Shown: in pieces, positions 1 to 6,124 of the stretch
Layout: each line of letters opens with the position of its first letter
How positions within the stretch are numbered: the stretch's first letter is position 1
Origin: Fidelibacterota bacterium
GTDB taxonomy: Bacteria; Fidelibacterota; UBA8477; JABMPR01
Assembly: GCA_030595455.1 (NCBI GenBank)
Contig: JAUVDF010000008.1
Coordinates: 1-14,075, forward strand
Reading direction: 5' to 3'
DNA length: 14,075 nucleotides
The notes under the pieces: model-generated
The model's database searches: none
Seen by the model: only the letters and a program-made list of their open reading frames with translations
Told to the model about the DNA's origin: nothing
Position numbers and translations under genes: made by a program

Positions 1-411
1 AAGAGTGCAGTGTGGATTGCTGATGAGTTTGATATTCCTAAAATGGTGATTGGACTAACGATTGTGGCTGTTGGTACCAGTTTACCTGAGCTGGCAACTT
101 CATTAGTGGCTGCCTTACGCAAACACGGTGAAATATCAGTCGGTAATATTATTGGCAGCAATATTTTTAACATCCTGTTTATCATGGGTGGGGTTGGTGT
201 GATTAAACCATTGACGGTTATTGAATCAAGAATAATTGATGGTCAGGCAGTTCAGGTTTTCCCACATGCCCAGTACATTATCATGATGCTGTTTGGTCTG
301 GTCTTGATTCCCTTAGGTCTCAGGCACAAGATTGGCCGTCTGACAGGCACCGTGCTAGTCAGTGGCTACATTGGCTTCTATTTATATCTCTTCCTGGGTA
401 AGCCATTCTAG
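1..411 (+). CDS. Na+/Ca2+ (CaCA) antiporter family protein, 3' part
   Basis: This is the carboxy-terminal 136 residues of a membrane cation exchanger. The open frame runs off the left edge, so the true start is outside the window. The visible part holds the second alpha-repeat typical of the YrbG/CaCA family: GTSLPELATS (about residues 25-34 of the fragment), then VGNIIGSNIFNIL. In this family these segments line the ion pathway and bind Ca2+ and Na+. Two further hydrophobic segments follow, near fragment residues 80-100 and 110-132, as expected for the last membrane helices. By family knowledge it exchanges Ca2+ for Na+ or H+ across the inner membrane; the ion used cannot be read from the sequence. 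The stop lies 13 bases before the next gene, so the two may share a transcript. Confidence 0.9.
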   Translation, partial: KSAVWIADEFDIPKMVIGLTIVAVGTSLPELATSLVAALRKHGEISVGNIIGSNIFNILFIMGGVGVIKPLTVIESRIIDGQAVQVFPHAQYIIMMLFGLVLIPLGLRHKIGRLTGTVLVSGYIGFYLYLFLGKPF

Positions 412-424
412 GAACACTGGCTGC

Positions 425-1189
425 ATGGCCTCAAGCAAAAACATTCAAAAAATAGAACCTTATCAAAGACTGGCGGTCTATTACGACCGGCTCATGGACT
501 ATATCGACTATGATGTCTGGATTGATGACATTGAGCAACTGGTAAAACCATTTAAACCAGGACCAAACTGGTTAGATATTTCATGCGGTACTGGTTCCAT
601 GGCCATCAGACTTGCTGATCGGGGAATCGACATGACTGCTGTTGATTTAAGTTCTCACATGATTGAAATTGCCCGCGAGAAAGCAGCTCAGCAGAAGGTT
701 GCCATTGAATTTGTCGTTGGTGATATGATCCGGTTTAATAGCAATGCTCAGTATGACGTGATTATTAACTTGCATGATGGTTTAAACTACTTGCTGGATG
801 TGGCTGACACTCAGTCATTTATGGAGAACTCATATGGCTTATTAAAGCCTGGTGGGGTGCTTCTATTTGATGTTGTCACGCCTCTGCTTTGTCAGACACA
901 TTTCAGGGGATATCGAGAAATATATACTGATGAACTCGGTGGCTATGAGCGCTATACTAGCTACGATCCTGAATCACAGTTATCAGAATCAACATTTACA
1001 CTGAACACAAGTGATGAGGATACGATTGAGGTCGAATCACATATCCAGAGAGCCTATGAAATGGGTGATGTGGAATCGTTTTGTCAGGATTCAAAATTTG
1101 ATTGGTGGAAAATTCTGGATGACGAAACTTTGGAGCAAGGAAATAGTGATTCTGAACGATATCTTGTTATTTTAAGAAAACAATTATGA
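425..1189 (+). CDS. Class I SAM-dependent methyltransferase
   Basis: This is a 254-residue soluble protein with a Rossmann-type methyltransferase fold. Motif I is WLDISCGTGS at residues 49-58, which binds the methionine part of SAM. The acidic residue at the end of strand 2 is D74 in AVDLSSHM. A later stretch, NLHDGLNYLL followed by LLKPGGVLLFD, matches the usual post-motif and strand-5 region. The substrate cannot be told from sequence; the closest style is the general methyltransferase-25/11 group. I chose the ATG at 425 because homology starts soon after it and AGGAAC at 411-416 could act as ribosome binding site. A longer GTG start at 362 would overlap the antiporter gene and adds an unconvincing amino end. 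Its TGA overlaps the ATG of ftsE, so translation of the two is probably coupled. Confidence 0.85.
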   Translation: MASSKNIQKIEPYQRLAVYYDRLMDYIDYDVWIDDIEQLVKPFKPGPNWLDISCGTGSMAIRLADRGIDMTAVDLSSHMIEIAREKAAQQKVAIEFVVGDMIRFNSNAQYDVIINLHDGLNYLLDVADTQSFMENSYGLLKPGGVLLFDVVTPLLCQTHFRGYREIYTDELGGYERYTSYDPESQLSESTFTLNTSDEDTIEVESHIQRAYEMGDVESFCQDSKFDWWKILDDETLEQGNSDSERYLVILRKQL

Positions 1190-1848
1190 TTAGCTTCGAA
1201 AACGTTCACTTACGCTATGATACAGGAATCTCATTACGAGATCTAAATTTCTTTATCGACAAAGATGAGTTTGTGTACCTGTTTGGCCCTACAGGAGCTG
1301 GAAAATCATCGATCTTGAAAATGATCTACATGGATCTCTTTCCCAACGATGGCCAGGTAGAGATCTTTAATATTGGTTCAAGTAAAGTAAAACGCAAAGA
1401 AATCGCCCATATCAGACAACGAATTGGCATGGTCTTTCAGGACTTCAAATTATTAATGGATCGGGATATCTATAGCAATATAGCCCTTCCTTTAGAGCTC
1501 AGAGGTCTTAAGCCAAACGAAATACGGAGTAAAGTTGTTCGAAAAGCAGATGAGTTCGGACTGCGTTCGCGTTTAAACCATTTCCCACATGAATTATCAA
1601 GCGGTGAGCAGCAGATGGTTTCCTTAGCACGAGCGGTTATTGATTCACCTGATATTCTTTTAGTGGACGAGCCCACAGCGCATTTAGATCAGGAATCTGC
1701 AGCAGGAGTGACCGATGCTATCTGGAAAGTACATGATAGTGGAACCTGTGTTGTTTTTGCTACAAATAAAGTAGAGCTTCCCAAGCGGGAGCCAGCCAGG
1801 ACTATATCTTTAGTCTCTGGAGAAATCATAATCGATCGGGAACTATGA
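1186..1848 (+). CDS. ftsE: Cell division ATP-binding protein FtsE
   Basis: This is a 220-residue ABC ATPase, the normal length for FtsE. It works with FtsX at the division site, where ATP hydrolysis drives a change in FtsX that activates periplasmic wall hydrolases. Walker A is GPTGAGKS (34-41), the Q-loop lies in GMVFQDFKLL, the signature is LSSGEQQ (137-143), and Walker B is ILLVDEP (157-163) with the catalytic E162 present. The D-loop is AHLD (165-168). The H-loop is unusual: the sequence reads VVFATNKVEL, so N194 stands where nearly all FtsE proteins carry the switch histidine (ATHD or ATHN). The PARTISL stretch after it resembles Bacteroidetes/Chlorobi FtsE. Its start overlaps the upstream methyltransferase stop and its stop overlaps the ftsX start, both as ATGA. 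The identity is secure because ftsX follows directly. Confidence 0.93.
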   Translation: MISFENVHLRYDTGISLRDLNFFIDKDEFVYLFGPTGAGKSSILKMIYMDLFPNDGQVEIFNIGSSKVKRKEIAHIRQRIGMVFQDFKLLMDRDIYSNIALPLELRGLKPNEIRSKVVRKADEFGLRSRLNHFPHELSSGEQQMVSLARAVIDSPDILLVDEPTAHLDQESAAGVTDAIWKVHDSGTCVVFATNKVELPKREPARTISLVSGEIIIDREL

Positions 1849-2717
1849 AATTAGGCTATATCATAAATGAGGGTGTGGCCGGCATTCGTCGTTCAAAAAT
1901 GCCCTTTATGAATTCGGTATTCTCGGTCACGATTGCCCTGGTGCTGGTTGGGGTTGGTGTATTATTCGTTGATAATGGCTTAAAATATATTGGCGATTTA
2001 CAGGCTGATTATGATCTGGAAATATTCATGCAGAATGATGCGAGTTCAGAGGAAATACAGGAGCTTGCGACGATTATTTCTGAATATCCAGGTGTCATCC
2101 GCATGGACTATTTATCCAAACAGGATGCAGCAGACCTTTATAGCGCGGAATTCGGCGAGAATCTTCTAACCCTGCTTGGTGAAAATCCCTTACCAAGTTC
2201 GTTACGCGTTACTTTTGAGGAAAACTACCGCTCCAGCGTATACATCCAAGCCTTTCTCCAGTCAATGAAACAATTTGAGACCATAGATGATGTCTTGTTC
2301 CAAAAAGATTTGTTTAATCGCATTCAAGTTATCATGCAGACAATCTACACCATTGCAGCGGCAGCAATCTTTCTGGTAATATTAGTAACGGTGTTTCTCA
2401 CAGCCAATAATCTGCGACTGATGATTTTAGCCAGATATGAATTTATCGAAGCTATTCGTTTATTGGGAGCCAGTGATTTCATGATCAAAGCGCCCTTCTT
2501 TCTGGAAGGTGGTATACTTGGCTTTCTGGGCGGCACCTTCGCCGTGCTTATTATCGTTGGCTTGGAACAAGCTTTAGCAGCTTTCAATGTCATCAATCTA
2601 CCGGTACGAATACTAGATTATCCAGAAGTAATTCTAGGGACACTCCTATTTGGAATTAGCCTCTCCGCACTCGGTGTATTGAAAGCGGTTCGGCGTATGT
2701 TGAGATTTGTAGCATAG
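1845..2717 (+). CDS. ftsX: Cell division protein FtsX
   Basis: This is a 290-residue inner-membrane protein with the FtsX layout. A short cytoplasmic amino end is followed by TM1 (about 24-45), a periplasmic domain (about 46-165), TM2 (167-187), TM3 (218-240) and TM4 (262-280). The loop between TM2 and TM3 holds RYEFIEAIRLLGAS (197-210), the conserved FtsX/MacB-type coupling region that contacts the ATPase. The periplasmic domain is the part that recruits or activates murein hydrolases such as EnvC or PcsB-type partners in studied species; which partner is used here is unknown. The ATG overlaps the ftsE stop (ATGA), so the two subunits are probably made together. The gene is followed by a 117-base non-coding gap. 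Length and topology are normal for the family. Confidence 0.93.
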   Translation: MKLGYIINEGVAGIRRSKMPFMNSVFSVTIALVLVGVGVLFVDNGLKYIGDLQADYDLEIFMQNDASSEEIQELATIISEYPGVIRMDYLSKQDAADLYSAEFGENLLTLLGENPLPSSLRVTFEENYRSSVYIQAFLQSMKQFETIDDVLFQKDLFNRIQVIMQTIYTIAAAAIFLVILVTVFLTANNLRLMILARYEFIEAIRLLGASDFMIKAPFFLEGGILGFLGGTFAVLIIVGLEQALAAFNVINLPVRILDYPEVILGTLLFGISLSALGVLKAVRRMLRFVA

Positions 2718-2741
2718 CCAGCTTTACCCTGATCTCACTAA

Positions 2742-2757
2742 GCCTGCATTGGTAGGT
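2742..2757 (+). terminator. Weak hairpin after ftsX, possible terminator
   Basis: GCCTGC and GTAGGT can pair around a four-base ATTG loop, giving six pairs of which two are G-U. Only a short CTTTA follows, with no real T-tract. It is in the right place to end the ftsEX transcript but is weak, so partial readthrough into hrcA is equally likely. Confidence 0.22.
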
Positions 2758-2797
2758 CTTTAAGCCTTATATAGCAACTCTTAGAGCATTTAAAGCC

Positions 2798-2826
2798 TTG
2801 TTTTAAATAGGGGCTAAAATTATTAT
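2798..2826 (+). promoter_or_regulatory. Candidate sigma-70-type promoter for hrcA-grpE-dnaJ
   Basis: TTGTTT at 2798-2803 and TATTAT at 2821-2826 are separated by exactly 17 bases, close to the TTGACA-17-TATAAT consensus. It sits in the only sizeable + strand intergenic gap (2718-2834). The predicted start of transcription, near 2832-2834, falls on or just before the hrcA ATG at 2835, so the message would be leaderless or nearly so. I see no clear CIRCE operator in the gap. This is pattern reading only. Confidence 0.42.
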
Positions 2827-2834
2827 GGTCGGTC

Positions 2835-3890
2835 ATGCTATTTATGAAAGAACAAGTCCGCACTGCCTTAAAAACCCGAGAGGAAAAAGTCCTCAATTTA
2901 CTGATCAGAGATTATGTAAATTCCGGTCATCCAGTTGGCTCTTCTCGTCTGGCAAATATGGATAATTTTCAAGTTGGATCAGCGACCCTGCGAAATGTCC
3001 TCAATAACCTGGAAATGCTGGGATACCTTTTACAGCCACACACATCAGCTGGTAGAATTCCCACTGATCAAGGTTATCGCTATTTTGTCGATCGGCTTAT
3101 TCAATCAGATATTCCGGAACAAACAATTGTAAAAGACTACGAAACCGGAATTGGAAATATTAGTAATGACCTGGATCAGCTTATAAAAAATACAGCCCAG
3201 TTTTTGGGTGATATGTCCCATGCCTTGGTCCTGATGTCTAAACCTCAGGAGCGCATGACCCACATCCGGTCATTGGTTCTGCATGAGCTTGATAGAGAAA
3301 CGATTCTGTTGGTTGTGCACACCTCTTTTGACCAGGTTAAGACCATTGCTTTTGAACTGGAGAGTAAGCTTTCGCGAGTTGTGCTACGAGAAGCAGAGAC
3401 TATCCTGAATGATCTCTTCGCTGGCATGAGTGTGGATGAGGTCCAGGAATTCATTACTGCTGGTCCAGTTGACTCGGCCAGAAAAAACCCGATCATCAAT
3501 GCGATTCTCGGTCAATTTGCCAAATCTTTAACTGATAATTCGCCAAATGATTATCGAGTTTATGGCACTCACCAGTTATTGCACTACCCTGAGATGACTG
3601 ATCCATCAAATCTCGAGATACTGCTGGAAGCAATAGAAACTGATAATTTACAACGTTATTTGCCTTCACCACTGAGATCCGGTAAACCGAGTGTCTTCAT
3701 TGGGGAAGAATTAGGGCAATCACTTTTTAAGAATATGTCTCTTGTATCAGTGGCCTATAATGGCACGAATTGCAGTGGAGAGATACATATTCTGGGACCA
3801 ACCCGGATGGAGTATGAAAGAGTTATCGGCTTGGCAGAATTCACTGCAGATAAACTAGAAAAATTAATTAATACAAAATATTTGAAATGA
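2835..3890 (+). CDS. hrcA: Heat-inducible transcription repressor HrcA
   Basis: This is a 351-residue protein of normal HrcA length. In studied bacteria HrcA binds CIRCE inverted repeats and represses groE and dnaK operons, with its folding helped by GroEL. The amino-terminal winged-helix DNA-binding domain covers about residues 12-80, with GSSRLA (35-40), SATLRN (49-54) and the hallmark wing GRIPTDQGYR (73-82). A GAF-like ligand or dimer domain follows, with the family's final segments around IGEELGQ and GPTRMEYE. A second ATG at 2844 gives a protein three residues shorter; no clear ribosome binding site separates the two choices. grpE begins one base after the stop, so hrcA leads the heat-shock operon. 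No CIRCE-like repeat with a nine-base spacer is visible upstream, so self-repression through a standard site is not supported here. Confidence 0.93.
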   Translation: MLFMKEQVRTALKTREEKVLNLLIRDYVNSGHPVGSSRLANMDNFQVGSATLRNVLNNLEMLGYLLQPHTSAGRIPTDQGYRYFVDRLIQSDIPEQTIVKDYETGIGNISNDLDQLIKNTAQFLGDMSHALVLMSKPQERMTHIRSLVLHELDRETILLVVHTSFDQVKTIAFELESKLSRVVLREAETILNDLFAGMSVDEVQEFITAGPVDSARKNPIINAILGQFAKSLTDNSPNDYRVYGTHQLLHYPEMTDPSNLEILLEAIETDNLQRYLPSPLRSGKPSVFIGEELGQSLFKNMSLVSVAYNGTNCSGEIHILGPTRMEYERVIGLAEFTADKLEKLINTKYLK

Positions 3891-3891
3891 A

Positions 3892-4479
3892 ATGACAGAT
3901 AAAAAAATAAAAAAAGCGGTAAAGAAACCCAGTCCAAAAAAGGCAACACCAAAGGTCAAACTGAGCGCCAAAGAAAAATCAATGGCCAAGTCCATCAACA
4001 AATTGGAAGAAAAGGTAGACCAGCTGGAAGGTGAACTGGATGATCAGCAAGAGCGGGTAGAGGCTGCCGAAGAAAAAATGCTTCGAGTTGTCGCCGAATA
4101 TGAGAACGGAAAAAAACGTTTAGAACGCGAAAAAGAGCGCTCTCTTAATTTTGCGAAAGATCGAGTGGTCATGGGTTTATTCCCCATCATTGATAATCTG
4201 GAGCGTTCAGCAAAATACGAACAAGAGCATAATCCAGAAGATGCAAAACAACATGGTGTCAAGCTGGTGCTGGAACAAATCGGGAAATATCTGAAAGATA
4301 CCAACAATATTGCGAGTTTTGATCCGCTTGGTGATGATTTTGACCCAGAACTACACGAAGCGATGGCCATGCGTGAAGTTGATGGTCAAGCGTCAGGAAA
4401 AGTGATCGAAGTATTTGAAAAGGGCTATCGTGATGGTGATCGTATTCTGAGAGCTGCCAAAGTGGTTGTGAGTCAATAA
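3892..4479 (+). CDS. grpE: Nucleotide exchange factor GrpE
   Basis: This is a 195-residue cytoplasmic co-chaperone that releases ADP from DnaK. The layout is standard: a long coiled coil from about residue 28 to 85 ([16 protein letters not shown] and on), a middle helical part with [14 protein letters not shown], and the carboxy-terminal beta domain that contacts DnaK, ending [18 protein letters not shown]. The amino end is unusual: the first 30 or so residues are rich in lysine, while many GrpE proteins start with an acidic tail. The ATG lies one base after the hrcA stop and two bases before dnaJ comes its own stop. There is no evident ribosome binding site, so translation likely depends on coupling from hrcA. 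Confidence 0.94.
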   Translation: MTDKKIKKAVKKPSPKKATPKVKLSAKEKSMAKSINKLEEKVDQLEGELDDQQERVEAAEEKMLRVVAEYENGKKRLEREKERSLNFAKDRVVMGLFPIIDNLERSAKYEQEHNPEDAKQHGVKLVLEQIGKYLKDTNNIASFDPLGDDFDPELHEAMAMREVDGQASGKVIEVFEKGYRDGDRILRAAKVVVSQ

Positions 4480-4481
4480 TT

Positions 4482-5636
4482 ATGAGTAAACGTGATTATT
4501 ATGAAGTATTAGGCCTCACAAAAGGGGCTTCGAAAGACGAGATAAAAAAAGCTTATCGCAAAATAGCGATGAAATATCATCCAGATAAAAACCCTGGAGA
4601 TGCTCAAGCTGAAGCAAGTTTTAAAGAAGCAGCTGAATCATATTCAATCCTGAGTGATGCCCAGAAAAAAGCCCAATACGATCAATATGGTCATGCACCA
4701 GAAGGTGGCATGGGCGGTATGGGTGGTAATCCTTTTGGAGCAGGATTTGGCGTTGACCTATCTGATGCATTGCGAATATTCATGGATGGATTTGGTGGCG
4801 GAGGAGGCGGAGGCTTAGGTGACATTTTCGGCGGCGGCGGTGGTCGTAGCCGCGGTAGAGCCAGAGGCTCAGACCTTAAGGTGAAACTGCCCTTGACTCT
4901 GGAAGAGATTGCAGCTGGGGTTACCAAGAAATTAAAGGTTAAAAGACAGGAAGCCTGTGACGATTGTGGCGGAAGTGGTGCTAGTGAAGGCACTGGGAAG
5001 ACAACCTGTACTGTTTGTCATGGCCATGGTGAAGTCCAGCAGGTTTCTAGATCAATGTTTGGTCAATTTGTAAATATTCAGCCCTGTACTAATTGTGATG
5101 GTACTGGTGAAGTTATCGCGCATCCCTGTAAGACTTGTCGTGGTGATGGACGTGTGCGTAAAGAATCGGTAGTCTCGGCAAAAATCCCGCCTGGCGTACA
5201 TGCTGGGAATTATATGACGCTTAGGGGTGAAGGTAATGCTGCTAGACGCGAGGGCCAAAAAGGTGATCTCATTGTTCTGATTGATGAAAAAGACCATGAG
5301 CTTTTTATCCGGGACGAGGATAATATCTACCTTGAACTGGTTATCGATATGGCTCAGGCAGTAATGGGCACTGAGATTGAAATCCCAACCCTGACCGGAC
5401 GTGTGAATCTTAAAATTCCTGCTGGTTCGCAATCAGGAAAGCTCCTGAGGCTAAGAGGCAAAGGAATTCCAAGACTTAATAGCCATCTGGTTGGTGATCA
5501 AATGGTTAAAGTGCAAATTGAAACACCCACCAAGCTCAGCAAACCGGAACGGGAAATCTACAAAAAGCTGGCTGAACATTACAAAGCCAGCCGCAAGGGT
5601 GACAGTATCTTCAGAAAAATAAAATCCTTGCTATGA
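4482..5636 (+). CDS. dnaJ: Chaperone protein DnaJ (type I Hsp40)
   Basis: This is a 384-residue full type I DnaJ, the co-chaperone that brings substrates to DnaK and stimulates its ATPase. The J domain covers residues 1-70 with the essential HPD at 33-35. A glycine/phenylalanine-rich linker (about 75-125) contains several runs of glycines encoded by repeated GGC/GGA codons. The zinc-binding domain has all four CxxCxGxG repeats, starting at C159, C176, C202 and C216. Two carboxy-terminal beta-sandwich domains complete the protein. It starts two bases after the grpE stop. dnaK itself is not in the window. Nothing is missing or broken. The next gene begins 13 bases downstream with no terminator visible between them. 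Confidence 0.96.
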   Translation: MSKRDYYEVLGLTKGASKDEIKKAYRKIAMKYHPDKNPGDAQAEASFKEAAESYSILSDAQKKAQYDQYGHAPEGGMGGMGGNPFGAGFGVDLSDALRIFMDGFGGGGGGGLGDIFGGGGGRSRGRARGSDLKVKLPLTLEEIAAGVTKKLKVKRQEACDDCGGSGASEGTGKTTCTVCHGHGEVQQVSRSMFGQFVNIQPCTNCDGTGEVIAHPCKTCRGDGRVRKESVVSAKIPPGVHAGNYMTLRGEGNAARREGQKGDLIVLIDEKDHELFIRDEDNIYLELVIDMAQAVMGTEIEIPTLTGRVNLKIPAGSQSGKLLRLRGKGIPRLNSHLVGDQMVKVQIETPTKLSKPEREIYKKLAEHYKASRKGDSIFRKIKSLL

Positions 5637-5649
5637 TGAGGCAGGAAAC

Positions 5650-6111
5650 TTGCTAAATTTTACACGCCAAGAACGAGTTGTTATCTATTTCCTGATAATT
5701 ACGCTGGGGCTTGGAGCTGTACTAAAGTTAGTTAAAAGCAGATATTTGGTAGATGAAGTTAAGCCTTCACGCTTTTACAGAGAAGAGCAGCAATTTGAAT
5801 CAATTGCAAATGAGATTAATTCAAAGCAATCGACATCAGTTGATAGCGCTCTGTCTGATGTCGATCAAAGCGGGGGAATGAATGTCCCAAACAAGTCAGA
5901 GAATGACTTGGAGTTGGCACCCATAAATATCAATACCGCCGGGGTGAATGAACTGGTAGAACTACCAGGTATAGGACCGGCAATTGCTAAGAGAATTAAA
6001 GCTTATACGGAACAGAATGGTCCATTTAAGAATAAAGCTGAGATTATCCTCGTAAAGGGGATTGGAGAAATATTATATTCCCGTATCGAGGGGTTAGTTA
6101 CGACAGAGTAG
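5650..6111 (+). CDS. ComEA-like membrane-anchored helix-hairpin-helix protein
   Basis: This is a 153-residue protein with one amino-terminal membrane helix (about residues 9-27), a polar linker (30-88) and a carboxy-terminal ComEA-type tandem helix-hairpin-helix domain (92-153). The domain shows INTAGVNELVELPGIGPAIA and then FKNKAEIILVKGIG, the two hairpins that bind DNA without sequence preference. In competent bacteria ComEA is the periplasmic DNA receptor for uptake. A similar fold is also found in the GspK pseudopilin of type II secretion. The start is a TTG, chosen because GAGGCAGGA at 5638-5646 gives a good ribosome binding site and because the next in-frame ATG would remove the membrane anchor. 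It follows dnaJ closely and precedes a large periplasmic protein. A role in DNA uptake is inferred, not shown. Confidence 0.8.
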   Translation: MLNFTRQERVVIYFLIITLGLGAVLKLVKSRYLVDEVKPSRFYREEQQFESIANEINSKQSTSVDSALSDVDQSGGMNVPNKSENDLELAPININTAGVNELVELPGIGPAIAKRIKAYTEQNGPFKNKAEIILVKGIGEILYSRIEGLVTTE

Positions 6112-6113
6112 TC

Positions 6114-6120
6114 GAGGAGG
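6114..6120 (+). promoter_or_regulatory. Strong ribosome binding site for a GTG start
   Basis: GAGGAGG lies four bases before the GTG at 6125 and is the strongest Shine-Dalgarno match in the window. It fixes the start of the 743-residue gene, which otherwise lacks an ATG near its membrane anchor. Confidence 0.8.
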
Positions 6121-6124
6121 ACTC

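Noticed and set aside
362..424. Upstream GTG start for the methyltransferase
   Set aside because: It would overlap the antiporter gene by about 50 bases and adds residues unlike the family; the ATG at 425 fits better.
2772..2793. CIRCE-like inverted repeat before hrcA (TAGCAACTC ... GAGCATTTA)
   Set aside because: The arms match each other at only about five of nine positions and the spacer is three bases, not nine.
4796..4850. GGC/GGA-rich tract in dnaJ as a repeat element
   Set aside because: It encodes the normal glycine-rich linker of DnaJ and is not a mobile or regulatory repeat.
4691..4993. Antisense open frame rich in proline opposite dnaJ
   Set aside because: It is the mirror of the glycine codons in the dnaJ G/F linker, with no start signal or family resemblance.
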